Notes: generated from the sequence alone by a model not told the origin. 17,614 nt of DNA from JASLCR01 sp046462475 (GCA_046462475.1 JBKGVB010000030.1:1-17614); one strand, 5' to 3'; positions 1 through 6,135 are shown, numbered from the stretch's first letter. Program-made: numbers and translations.

Positions 1-84
1 GAGAAATCCACCTTGCCTAAACGCGGGGATATATCACGCACTATTGCCCCTTCAGGACATTGAACAAAGAATTGAAAGAAACAT
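1..84. other. Window edge: unresolved piece of a neighbouring gene
   Basis: Three readings are possible and none is recognised. (a) A + strand frame from 2 is open and ends at a TGA at 86-88, overlapping the next ATG as ATGA, a typical coupling arrangement. (b) A + strand frame from 1 is open and ends at TGA 61-63. (c) On the - strand a GTG at 41-39, preceded by an AAGGGG-like ribosome binding site at about 46-53, opens a frame starting MRDISPRLGKVDF that runs off the edge, which would make a divergent gene. Flanking sequence is needed to choose. Confidence 0.3.
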
Positions 85-969
85 ATGAAACAACTTACCT
101 CAGTTCGTGCAATTATCCGTGATCATGATAAGACGTTGTTATTGAAACGCGCCAATGGGCGTGAATCGATCTTGGGAAAATATGAGCTTCCCGGCGGTAA
201 ACTTGAGTACGGGGAACAGCCAGAAGATGCCTTGGTGCGATTTCTAAGAGAAGATGCGGGTCTAAACGTTCGGACTAATCAACTCTTTGATGTTATTACT
301 TATATTGATCATGATGATCGCGATATTCAGTACACGCTTATTTTGTATCTTGTGAGTCTTGGCGAAGGTGGCAGTAAAGTGACGTTAGGCAGGAACTATA
401 GCCATTATCTTTGGAGGACCCTCGGCGATATGCCAAGCGATGAGCTCACGGAATCCTCGAAGCTCTTACTGGGGATTTCCGCACAGCAGGTCCAAAAAGA
501 TGACAGTGGCAATGTGGTTATTGATGCAGGACATACTACGGCAGAGTCGGCGGGTCATGTGATTATCTATTCAGACGGAGGTTCTAGGGGCAATCCTGGT
601 CCGAGTGCGAGTGGATTTGTTATTATGAACGACCGAGAAGAGATGGTCCACCAGGGAGGCGTATACCTTGGTATTACGACCAATAATCAGGCGGAATATC
701 ATGGGGTGCGACTTGGCCTCGAGAAGGCACTGGCGATGGGTGCAAGATCAGTCGATTTTCGGATAGATAGCCTCTTAGTGGTAAATCAAATGAATGGCGT
801 CTATGAGATCAAGAATCGTGAACTCTGGCCAGTTCATGAGAGAATCAAGGAACTAGTGGCTCGTTTTGATAAAGTAACATTTACCCATGTTCGACGTGAG
901 TTTAATCAGCTGGCTGATGGGATGGTAAATAAGATTTTAAACGCTCACGCAGAGCAGGATCATTCCTGA
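85..969 (+). CDS. Nudix hydrolase-like / RNase H fusion protein
   Basis: Two enzymes in one 294-residue chain. Residues 1-130 form a Nudix fold; Nudix proteins cleave nucleoside diphosphates linked to another moiety (for example 8-oxo-dGTP in MutT). The Nudix box lies at 38-60, with G38, E44, R52, E56, D57 and G59 kept, but the catalytic-base glutamate of the REUXEE core is replaced by F53 and the last E by D57. Residues 158-286 are an RNase HI-type domain, which cuts the RNA strand of RNA:DNA hybrids. Its motif is YSDGGSRGNPGP, with D164, E204 (NQAEYHG), D228 (RIDSLLVVNQ) and D278 (FNQLADGM) matching the DEDD catalytic set. A linker of about 28 residues separates them. The RNase H half therefore looks active and the Nudix half doubtful. 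A weak GAAAG ribosome site precedes the ATG. The TGA stop lies inside the rnpB promoter. Domain calls are confident; the substrate is unknown. Confidence 0.9.
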   Translation: MKQLTSVRAIIRDHDKTLLLKRANGRESILGKYELPGGKLEYGEQPEDALVRFLREDAGLNVRTNQLFDVITYIDHDDRDIQYTLILYLVSLGEGGSKVTLGRNYSHYLWRTLGDMPSDELTESSKLLLGISAQQVQKDDSGNVVIDAGHTTAESAGHVIIYSDGGSRGNPGPSASGFVIMNDREEMVHQGGVYLGITTNNQAEYHGVRLGLEKALAMGARSVDFRIDSLLVVNQMNGVYEIKNRELWPVHERIKELVARFDKVTFTHVRREFNQLADGMVNKILNAHAEQDHS

Positions 970-975
970 TATAAT
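967..975 (+). promoter_or_regulatory. Extended -10 promoter of rnpB
   Basis: TGATATAAT is a perfect extended -10 (TGnTATAAT). Start is expected at about 982-983, exactly where the P1 helix of RNase P RNA begins. No good -35 is seen, which an extended -10 can tolerate. The TG is the first two bases of the TGA stop codon of the upstream gene. Confidence 0.75.
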
Positions 976-982
976 AGATCTC

Positions 983-1384
983 GGTAGCCGATTTAGGTGA
1001 TCGCTGGCAATTCCTAAAGAATTGCGAGAGGAAAGTCCGGGCAGTGTAGGGCAGGACAGTTGCTAACGGCAACCGGGGGTAACCCTAGGGAAAGTGCCAC
1101 AGAAACGATACCGCCTCTCTTGGGAGGTAAGGGTGAAAGGAGTGGTTCCAGCTTGCTGGAATAGGGGCTGGCGCTTAGGCGTCATGTTCCAAGTAAGAGA
1201 CCACAGCGACGCGTGGTGACACGCGAAGGAGGTAAACCCTGTCTACTGCAAGGAGAGTTTGACAATAGAATTGCCCGTTCGTCAGACTCGATAACCGCTT
1301 GAACTAATTGGCAACGATTAGTCTAGATAGATGATTGCCGTCCCTCAAAAGGGGAAACAGAACCCGGCTTATGAATCGACTACT
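983..1384 (+). ncRNA. rnpB: RNase P RNA, bacterial type A
   Basis: This is the catalytic RNA that removes 5' leaders from precursor tRNAs. The universal core is visible: GAGGAAAGTCCGGGC at 1028-1042 and ACAGAACCCGGCTTAT at 1357-1372 form the P4 and adjoining elements, AGATAGATGATTGCC lies near 1325-1339, the block after ACCGCC reads TAAGGGTGAAAGG, and the GGTAAACC loop near 1231-1240 supplies the GGT that pairs with the tRNA CCA. P1 is formed by GGTAGCCGATT (983-993) and AATCGACTACT (1374-1384) with one C-A mismatch, which sets both ends. The P12 region (about 1145-1190) carries a TTCCAG-CTTG-CTGGAA hairpin plus a second small one, so this peripheral arm may be branched. The length of about 400 nt is normal for type A. 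The exact ends are within a few bases. Confidence 0.95.
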
Positions 1385-1416
1385 AAAAAATCTCCGGTTA
1401 ATTTCGGAGATTTTTT
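1385..1416. terminator. Bidirectional terminator between rnpB and rplT
   Basis: The perfect inverted repeat AAAAAATCTCCG (1385-1396) / CGGAGATTTTTT (1405-1416) has an 8-nt loop and is extended by ACT/AGT. It has a U-tract read in either direction, so it can end both the + strand rnpB transcript and the - strand infC-rpmI-rplT operon. Confidence 0.88.
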
Positions 1417-1434
1417 TAGTGGGTCAGAGATTCT

Positions 1435-1776
1435 TTACTTGGCGCTTTTCACGACAGAAGCAAATGCTTTTGGCTCTGAGACTGCTAGTTCGGCAAGTGT
1501 CTTGCGGTCGAGTTCAATTTTTGCCGCCTTAAGACCTGCGATTAGCTTACCGTAAGTCGTGCCGTTTTCACGTGCCGCAGCATTGATACGGGTAATCCAT
1601 AGACTACGGAGGTCGCGTTTGCGGTTGCGTCGATCGCGGTATGCATATTGTAATGAACGAATAACACCTTGCTTCGCAAGACGGAAGCTACGGGTGCGGT
1701 TGTGCTGCATACCCTTAGCAGCTTTTAGAATCTTCTTGTGTTTAGCGCGTGCTGGGACGCCTCGTTTAACTCGCAT
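1435..1776 (-). CDS. rplT: 50S ribosomal protein L20
   Basis: L20 binds 23S rRNA early in large-subunit assembly. The 113-residue protein is close to the usual length of about 117. It begins MRVKRGVPARAKHKKILKAA and contains the family signature RDRRNRKRDLRSLWITRINAAAR (about residues 47-69), followed by YGKLIAGLKAAKIELDRKTLAELA. It is last in the infC-rpmI-rplT operon, 12 nt after rpmI. A strong AAGGAG site eight bases before the ATG fixes the start. In E. coli and Bacillus L20 represses this operon by binding its mRNA; no clear L20 operator is recognised here. Transcription ends at the terminator shared with rnpB. Confidence 0.98.
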   Translation of the reverse strand: MRVKRGVPARAKHKKILKAAKGMQHNRTRSFRLAKQGVIRSLQYAYRDRRNRKRDLRSLWITRINAAARENGTTYGKLIAGLKAAKIELDRKTLAELAVSEPKAFASVVKSAK

Positions 1777-1788
1777 TGTCTAAACTCC

Positions 1789-1983
1789 TTACTTTCCAAG
1801 TGCTCGTTTGATGTTCTTTGCCATCGAGCCAGTTACATGACCGGTTGTGTTGATGGCGCGTTTACGGCTCTTGCTCTTTTTTGCAAGCATGTGGCCGCCA
1901 GATGCGCGAAGGCGAGTCAGCTTACCGCTACCGGTAATCTTGACGCGTTTTGCGGTACCTTTGTGCGTCTTTAGTTTTGGCAT
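1789..1983 (-). CDS. rpmI: 50S ribosomal protein L35
   Basis: A 64-residue, very basic large-subunit protein. The start MPKLKTHKGTAKRVKITGSGK and the central HMLAKKSKSRKR (residues 31-42) are the L35 family signatures, and the length is standard. Its ATG (1983-1981) overlaps the infC TAA stop by one base (TAATG), so translation is probably coupled to infC. The AAGGAG ribosome site lies inside the last codons of infC. The order infC-rpmI-rplT is the conserved bacterial arrangement. Confidence 0.98.
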   Translation of the reverse strand: MPKLKTHKGTAKRVKITGSGKLTRLRASGGHMLAKKSKSRKRAINTTGHVTGSMAKNIKRALGK

Positions 1984-2489
1984 TATTTGCTCCTTACGGT
2001 TATGCTCAGATTGCGTCCAGCCATCTGAGGTTGTTGTTCTACTACTGCGTCGTCTTCGAGAAGGTCAATGATCTTATTGATCATGTCATAGCCTAGTTCC
2101 TTATGGGCCATCTCGCGTCCACGATAGAAGATCTGGATGCGAACTTTGTGGCCTTCCGAGAGGAATTGGCGGATTTTTCGAAGCTTGATCTCGAGGTCTC
2201 CACTACCGATCTTTAGTCCGAAACGCATCTGTTTTAGTTCAGATGCTTTGTTTTTTGCCTTAGACTTTTGTTGCTCTTTCATCTTTTGATACTGGTATTT
2301 ACCCCAGTCGATGATTTTTGCAACAGGTGGGTCGGCATTCGGCGATATCTCTACCAAGTCGACACCTGCATCTTCTGCCGCTTTTAGGGCTTCGTTACGG
2401 GGGAGGATTCCTAGTTGTTCTCCGCTTGTGCCGATAACGCGTAACTCCTTAGCGCGAATAGCATCGTTGATTCTGACTTGGTGTGCGAT
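1983..2489 (-). CDS. infC: Translation initiation factor IF-3, apparent ATC start codon
   Basis: IF-3 binds the 30S subunit, blocks premature 50S joining and rejects non-standard start codons. The C-terminal domain is plain (EISPNADPPVAKIIDWGKY, then KQMRFGLKIGSGDLEIKL, then GREMAHKELGYDMI). A TTG start at 2357 would remove the N-terminal domain. Reading upstream in frame recovers it: RINDAIRAKELRVIG, then GEQLGI, before DLVEISP. The frame is closed by TGA at 2519-2517, and between that stop and 2357 there is no ATG, GTG or TTG. The best start is ATC at 2489-2487, eight bases after AAGAAGGAG, giving MAHQVRINDAIRAKEL and 168 residues (E. coli IF-3 has 180). E. coli infC starts with AUU, which lets IF-3 repress its own synthesis; an AUC start suggests the same loop here. 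Family certain; start inferred. Confidence 0.95.
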   Translation of the reverse strand: MAHQVRINDAIRAKELRVIGTSGEQLGILPRNEALKAAEDAGVDLVEISPNADPPVAKIIDWGKYQYQKMKEQQKSKAKNKASELKQMRFGLKIGSGDLEIKLRKIRQFLSEGHKVRIQIFYRGREMAHKELGYDMINKIIDLLEDDAVVEQQPQMAGRNLSITVRSK

Positions 2490-2499
2490 TGCCGTGTCT

Positions 2500-2508
2500 C
2501 CTTCTTTT
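2500..2508 (-). promoter_or_regulatory. Ribosome binding site that fixes the infC start
   Basis: On the - strand AAGAAGGAG ends eight bases before the ATC codon at 2489. This is the only good Shine-Dalgarno sequence upstream of the conserved N-terminal domain, and it is the main reason for choosing ATC. Confidence 0.75.
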
Positions 2509-2547
2509 AAAACGCTTCAGTATTTGAATGAAACATTCTCGCCAGTT

Positions 2548-2577
2548 ATTGTATCACAAGCACTAGGGTAAATTCAA
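2548..2577 (-). promoter_or_regulatory. Promoter of infC-rpmI-rplT
   Basis: On the - strand TTGAAT (2577-2572) is followed by 18 bases and TACAAT (2553-2548). Start is expected near 2541, giving a leader of about 50 nt before the ATC start of infC. The -35 overlaps the TGA stop of comM (2576-2574). A small hairpin GAATG-TTT-CATTC lies just downstream in the leader. Confidence 0.65.
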
Positions 2578-4091
2578 GAGGTAGCGAGCCGATACTGTAA
2601 GGCCTCGGCAATGTGATTCGACGCGATAGCTTCGGCGCCTTCCAGATCGGCAATCGTCCGGGCAACTTTAATCACCCTAAAGTAGCTTCGAGCACTGAGA
2701 TGGAGTTTGTCTGCAGCAGTGTCGAGCAGCTGACGTACCTCTTGAGACAGTGATATATTTTGCTTGATATCACGAGAAGAAAGAGAACTGTTGTATTTTG
2801 GACCTTTATTGTATCTGTTATGTTGTCGATCGGTTGCCGAAAGGATAAGTTTTTTAGCTTCTTCTTGCTGTGAATTATTCAACGATTTATGATCGAGAAG
2901 CGTTTTTGTTGCCACTCTTGGGACTGAGACGACAAGATCGATACGGTCGAGCAAAGGTCCAGATAGCCTTGCCTGGTATGAAAGGATCTGTGTAGAAGAG
3001 CAGGTGCACTCATGGGTTGCATCTCCATAGTATCCGCACGGACACGGGTTCATTGTAGCGACGAGCATGAAGTCTGATGGGTACTCGGCATAGCTGTCCG
3101 CTCTTGAAATTGAGATTTTCTTGTCTTCAAGCGGCTGACGGAGAGATTCGAGCGTTGCTCGTGGATATTCAGGAATCTCATCTAGGAAGAGGACACCCAT
3201 ATGGGCAAGACTGATCTCGCCAGGCTTTGGTTTTCCTCCGCCGCCAATAAGAGCAACGCGGCTTGCGGTATGGTGGGGAGTACGAAATGGTCGTTGTGTG
3301 ATAACGGTGTCAATTGATTCACCGGTGAGGCTATGAAGTTTTGTGACGGCAATTACCTCTGATTGCGAGAGGGGTGGAAGCAGGGAAGTGAGTGTGTTGG
3401 CGAGCATCGTTTTGCCCGCACCTGGAGATCCGGTAAGTAGTATGTTGTGTCGGCCTGCAGCGGCAATAATCATGGCACGTTTGGCTTGTTCTTGACCATA
3501 AATATCATCAAGGAGGGGACTGCTGTCGGTGGAAATATTATCTTTTGGTCGTAACTCAAACGGTTTGATGGGTATTTCTTTTTTAAGATGAAGGAAGAGT
3601 TGTTTCAGGGATGAAATACCGACGAGGGCTATCCCGTCGACAAGACTGGCTTGCTCTATGTTGGCAGTGGGCAAATATACGGTTGTGAGTCCCGCGCGTT
3701 TTGCCGTTTCCGCGATAGAGATAGCACCCCTGATCGGTCGTAAACTGCCGTCGAGTGCGAGTTCCCCTGCAAAGGCAGCATTAGTGACTTCCTCCTGTCG
3801 CAACTGTCCTGAGCACGTCAGGATAGAGAGCGCGATCGCCAGGTCATAGTGTGAGCCGTCTTTCGGTAATTCAGCTGGCGCAAGGTTGATAATGATCTTC
3901 TTGGCGGGAAAATCCAGTAGAGAGTTGGTGATGGCACTTCGGACGCGTTCTTTGGCTTCATCGATTGCCTTATTGCCGAGCCCCACGATTTGTAAAGATG
4001 GGAGGCCGTTCTTAAGGTCACTTTCCACCTCGATAACACTTCCATCGAAGCCGATCGGTGCTACAGAAATAACCTTTGCGACATTTCCCAT
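2574..4091 (-). CDS. comM: ComM/YifB-family AAA+ ATPase (Mg-chelatase-like)
   Basis: ComM is a hexameric helicase that promotes branch migration when incoming DNA is integrated during natural transformation. Residues 1-170 form the N-terminal Lon-protease-like fold of the family (KVISVAPIGFDGSVIEVE at the start, then IINLAPAELPKDGSHYDLAIAL). The Mg-chelatase AAA+ core follows: Walker A GSPGAGKT at 221-228, TPHHTAS at 271-277, Walker B LFLDEI at 301-306, and GPLLDRIDL with arginine R383. A CxC...CxC set (C350, C352, C362, C364) may bind zinc. The C-terminal helical domain contains LHLSARSYFRVIKVARTIADLEG. The 505 residues are full length. No clear ribosome site precedes the ATG. The gene is transcribed divergently from ssrA. 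Saccharibacteria are thought to take up DNA, which fits, but no other competence gene is in the window. Confidence 0.95.
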   Translation of the reverse strand: MGNVAKVISVAPIGFDGSVIEVESDLKNGLPSLQIVGLGNKAIDEAKERVRSAITNSLLDFPAKKIIINLAPAELPKDGSHYDLAIALSILTCSGQLRQEEVTNAAFAGELALDGSLRPIRGAISIAETAKRAGLTTVYLPTANIEQASLVDGIALVGISSLKQLFLHLKKEIPIKPFELRPKDNISTDSSPLLDDIYGQEQAKRAMIIAAAGRHNILLTGSPGAGKTMLANTLTSLLPPLSQSEVIAVTKLHSLTGESIDTVITQRPFRTPHHTASRVALIGGGGKPKPGEISLAHMGVLFLDEIPEYPRATLESLRQPLEDKKISISRADSYAEYPSDFMLVATMNPCPCGYYGDATHECTCSSTQILSYQARLSGPLLDRIDLVVSVPRVATKTLLDHKSLNNSQQEEAKKLILSATDRQHNRYNKGPKYNSSLSSRDIKQNISLSQEVRQLLDTAADKLHLSARSYFRVIKVARTIADLEGAEAIASNHIAEALQYRLATS

Positions 4092-4200
4092 AACTAGCTA
4101 TCAGTTAAGCATATCCAGTATTTATGTGTAAATAGAAGCATGGCAGAGACCTCATATGCTGAATTGCCCCGGCAATAAGATGGTTTCCTGTATCTTTTTA

Positions 4201-4209
4201 TGCTATAAT
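4201..4209 (+). promoter_or_regulatory. Extended -10 promoter of ssrA
   Basis: TGCTATAAT is a perfect extended -10. Start is expected near 4216, about 12 bases before mature tmRNA, so a short 5' leader would be removed by RNase P. No strong -35 is visible. Confidence 0.72.
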
Positions 4210-4227
4210 AACAGAGGTCATGATCGA

Positions 4228-4622
4228 GGGGCTGATATAGCTTTCGACAGATGGATCTTAACAGATTATTTTGCAGGTCGCTTCACTGACGTAATCAGTA
4301 TTTTAATTGCAACTAATTTGCAAAAAGCCGTAGCATTTGTAAAGGGCGCTTTCGCGCCTCGCGCGCTTGCTATGCAAGCTGCCTAATTTAGACAGCCATG
4401 CCGTTGCTCGACGCCTATAGGGCTTCTGGCGTGTCATATTTATAGGCTAGAGATATGCTCGTCTGTGGCAACATCTCGAAGTATCAGCAGACAGCACCCC
4501 GACGGGTATTTTTGTTTCGTTTTAATCTCGTCTGAGTGTATAAAAAACTAAGCGAAACTATTCCTGTAGACGAATAATCAGTTACCATTTGGACGCGGGG
4601 GCAGTACCCGCCAGCTCCACCA
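4228..4622 (+). ncRNA. ssrA: Transfer-messenger RNA (tmRNA)
   Basis: tmRNA frees stalled ribosomes and tags the unfinished protein for degradation. The tRNA-like ends pair: GGGGCTG (4228-4234) with CAGCTCC (4612-4618), followed by an encoded ACCA. Conserved blocks are present: ATAGCTTTCGACAG after the acceptor strand, and GAAAC and TGTAGACG near 4553-4572. The tag frame most likely resumes at GCA (4309-4311) after TTTAATT and runs 25 codons to TAA (4384-4386), beginning ATNLQKAV and ending RALAMQAA, a hydrophobic Ala-Ala end of the kind recognised by proteases. A GGCGC-TTTC-GCGCC hairpin sits inside the tag frame. The tag is longer than the 10-15 residues seen in E. coli and Bacillus. The T-stem GCGGG/CCCGC (4595-4599/4607-4611) closes on GGCAGTA rather than the usual TTCRANY loop. 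Identity certain; resume codon inferred. Confidence 0.96.
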
Positions 4623-4635
4623 AGTTGATGCCCGG

Positions 4636-4665
4636 AATCGCTTTTGCTATAAAAGCGATTTTTTT
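4636..4665 (+). terminator. Rho-independent terminator of ssrA
   Basis: AATCGCTTTT (4636-4645) pairs with AAAAGCGATT (4651-4660) around a 5-nt loop and is followed by a T-tract to 4665, starting 14 bases after the tmRNA CCA end. Confidence 0.9.
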
Positions 4666-4693
4666 GTTTTCAAGCGCGAATTTATGGCGAATA

Positions 4694-4726
4694 AAAAACA
4701 ACCGCCTGCGAGGAACGGTTGTTTTT
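4694..4726. terminator. Second terminator, bidirectional in form
   Basis: AAAAACAACCG (4694-4704) pairs with CGGTTGTTTTT (4716-4726), with an inner CCT-GCG-AGG extension. It may be a backup for ssrA. The A and T flanks allow function on either strand, although no opposing gene is seen. Confidence 0.8.
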
Positions 4727-4791
4727 ATGTGGAGTTTTTGAAATCTTTTTTGTTTTTGGCCCTGTACAAGTTTTTTGTTCAAGGCTACCCC

Positions 4792-4797
4792 TATAAT
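4792..4797 (+). promoter_or_regulatory. Candidate -10 for the S51 peptidase gene
   Basis: TATAAT lies after the ssrA terminators, with no convincing -35. It would start RNA near 4804 and give a leader of about 120 nt. The hairpin AGCGT-GAAA-ACGCT (4800-4813, GNRA loop) would be at the extreme 5' end, and AGAGG-GAA-CCTCT (4893-4905) lies 17 bases before the ATG. A weaker TACACT at 4908-4913 could instead start RNA at the ATG itself. Confidence 0.45.
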
Positions 4798-4922
4798 ATA
4801 GCGTGAAAACGCTCATGTCAATAACTTTTTCAATGATTTTTTGGGTTAAAAATACCACAGTTTTTAGACGGTTAGTAGCAAACTTTTTCCATAGAGGGAA
4901 CCTCTAGTACACTTAGTTATAT

Positions 4923-5519
4923 ATGAACCTATTGTTAACATCTTCTGGCGTCGAAAATGCAGTATTGAGACGTGCGTTACGTACTGCATTAGGCGGGCAA
5001 TGTAATGCCACCCGGGCTGTTTTCATTACGACTGCAGCAAATGTCGAGTCTGGCGATAGGTCTTGGCTGGATAGAAACATTAATGAGATCTGGTCTCTAG
5101 GCTGCAAGGCTTTTGAGTGTATCGACATCGCAAGTCCTATAGAGGAGTGGAGGCGAAGCCTTTGTTTGGCCGATATTATTGTCGTGGGAGGTGGCAATAC
5201 ATTCTATTTAATGAGTATCATGCGAAGAGTTGGCTTCATGAGTTTATTGGAGAAGAGTGTAGCGACAGTCTATGTGGGAATTAGCGCAGGCAGCGTAGTG
5301 TGCGGCCAGACGATTCAATTTGCCCTAGATACCAATGACGTTGGCGTGTCCGATATGCGTGGATTTGGTTTTATCGATGGTGTCGTTCTGCCGCATTGGA
5401 GTGACAAGAAGCAACGGCGATTAGAAACACTCCCTTGCTTTACTAAAATCAGAAAATACCCACTGGCAGATGGACAGGGCCTGCAGGTAATGGGTGAGAC
5501 GATCCGAGAAATTAAGTAA
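4923..5519 (+). CDS. Peptidase S51 (dipeptidase E-like) family protein
   Basis: Family members include dipeptidase E, which cleaves Asp-X dipeptides, and cyanophycinase, both serine hydrolases with a Ser-His-Asp triad. Seen here: an N-terminal LLLTSSG strand, VVGGGNTFYL at 87-96 (the GGGNT loop), the nucleophile elbow GISAGS at 119-124 with S121 as likely nucleophile, and LPHWS at 156-160 supplying H157/H158-region chemistry, with a nearby aspartate (D153 or D137) possible as the acid. The length of 198 residues is slightly short for the family but includes the core. No ribosome binding site is visible before the ATG, so the mRNA may be leaderless or weakly translated. The gene stands alone after the ssrA terminators. 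Family call good; substrate unknown. Confidence 0.88.
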   Translation: MNLLLTSSGVENAVLRRALRTALGGQCNATRAVFITTAANVESGDRSWLDRNINEIWSLGCKAFECIDIASPIEEWRRSLCLADIIVVGGGNTFYLMSIMRRVGFMSLLEKSVATVYVGISAGSVVCGQTIQFALDTNDVGVSDMRGFGFIDGVVLPHWSDKKQRRLETLPCFTKIRKYPLADGQGLQVMGETIREIK

Positions 5520-5531
5520 GGATGTAGATAT

Positions 5532-5576
5532 CGTTGTAAATATTTGTAAAAATAAATAGATGATAAATATACAACG
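5532..5576. repeat. AT-rich inverted repeat after the peptidase gene
   Basis: CGTTGT-AA-ATATTT (5532-5545) pairs with AAATAT-ACAACG (5565-5576), with a 2-base bulge and a 19-nt loop, 12 bases after the stop codon. It lacks a T-tract, so it could be an RNA 3'-end structure, a protein site or chance in AT-rich DNA. The rest of 5520-5645 is AT-rich with nothing else recognised. Confidence 0.35.
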
Positions 5577-5645
5577 TTAATCTGTAAAATAGAGAATTTA
5601 AATCGAATAATGTATCAATAACAACAAAAAGTGATCAAAAGACCA

Positions 5646-5674
5646 TTGACATAATGCCTACGCTTTGCTATAGT
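5646..5674 (+). promoter_or_regulatory. Near-consensus promoter upstream of a structured non-coding region
   Basis: TTGACA (5646-5651), a 17-base spacer and TATAGT (5669-5674) form the strongest sigma70-type promoter in the window. Start is expected near 5681. No ordinary protein gene follows for about 480 bases. Confidence 0.85.
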
Positions 5675-5680
5675 GAAACT

Positions 5681-6135
5681 ACGCTTTTACAAACACAAAA
5701 AGCAAAACACCTTAACAATTCAACCCTTACTCAAAAGTAATGCAAATGTCCTTACGATCTTGGACGGACAGTCGGTAACATTACAAACGAAAATAAACAT
5801 AGGAAACAACATATGAGTCGCCACAAGAGCGACCCACGCACCTTTTCTAACTCTTATGGTTAGTATGTAGCGTTACCGATGCTCCGCCTGAAAAGGCGTA
5901 TAGAAGTAAAGTACTGACTGCGCTGAGTTAAACCTTGGTATTGCCAAATAGCAATGTGACTACTCAGCGTGGACGTGGAACACTTCTAGCGAGCGTAAAA
6001 CATTTGCCCCAGCACTTTGCTGGAGCGGTCAGTTGCCCAGAGTGGTAGATCGCTATGAGAGCACGCGCCAAAATTTATATCTAGCGGCGGATGTAGCAAT
6101 CATAGCAATATAGTCTACTGCTCGGGCTTCTTTGT
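5681..6135 (+). ncRNA. Candidate structured RNA or long 5' leader, unknown class
   Basis: Stop codons are dense in all + frames, but many perfect helices can be drawn: TCGGTAAC 5772-5779 with GTTACCGA 5872-5879; GTCGC/GCGAC 5817-5833; CTAAC/GTTAG 5847-5863; CGCCT-GAAA-AGGCG 5885-5898 (GNRA loop); TAGAAGT 5901-5907 with ACTTCTA 5982-5988, enclosing CGCTGAGT 5921-5928 with ACTCAGCG 5962-5969, enclosing ATTGC/GCAAT 5940-5955; CCAGCA-CTT-TGCTGG 6009-6023; AGCGGTC 6024-6030 with GATCGCT 6048-6054. The first 130 nt are A-rich and largely unstructured. SRP RNA, 6S RNA, tRNA, T-box and rRNA signatures were looked for and not found. The 3' end is uncertain; a T-rich stretch at 6128-6138 follows GCTCGGGC without a clear terminator hairpin. 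It may be a free RNA or the leader of the membrane-protein gene. Helices were found by eye, without folding. Confidence 0.5.
5813..5863 (+). CDS. Possible 16-codon ORF inside the structured region
   Basis: ATG to TAG encodes MSRHKSDPRTFSNSYG. AGGA at 5801-5804 lies eight bases before the ATG, and the upstream RNA is A-rich and open, as expected for a translated leader. The start region overlaps the GTCGC/GCGAC hairpin and the stop lies in the CTAAC/GTTAG hairpin, so translation would disturb both. It could be a leader peptide, a tiny functional peptide or chance. The peptide is not recognised. Confidence 0.3.
   Translation: MSRHKSDPRTFSNSYG

Noticed and set aside
1331..1555. Short + strand frames over the end of rnpB and rplT
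   Set aside because: Shadows of RNase P RNA, the terminator and the opposite-strand L20 gene.
1983..2357. infC starting at TTG 2357
   Set aside because: This would start within the conserved DLVEISP and remove the IF-3 N-terminal domain that is encoded in frame upstream.
4156..4386. A 76-codon + strand open frame over the start of ssrA
   Set aside because: It is the tmRNA; only its last 25 codons are the tag frame, and the rest is the tRNA-like 5' part and promoter.
4582..4782. A 66-codon - strand open frame
   Set aside because: It runs through the tmRNA 3' end and two terminators and has no family resemblance.
4913..5197. 94-codon - strand frame opposite the S51 peptidase
   Set aside because: Antisense shadow; the + strand frame carries the GGGNT and GISAGS motifs.
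6026..6070. tRNA-like D-arm (AGTGGTAGA) in the structured region
   Set aside because: No T-arm (GGTTCGA-like), acceptor pairing or CCA end follows within tRNA distance.
5681..6135. Structured region as SRP RNA, 6S RNA or T-box leader
   Set aside because: The SRP GGAA tetraloop domain, the 6S open-bubble layout and the T-box AGGGTGG sequence were not found.
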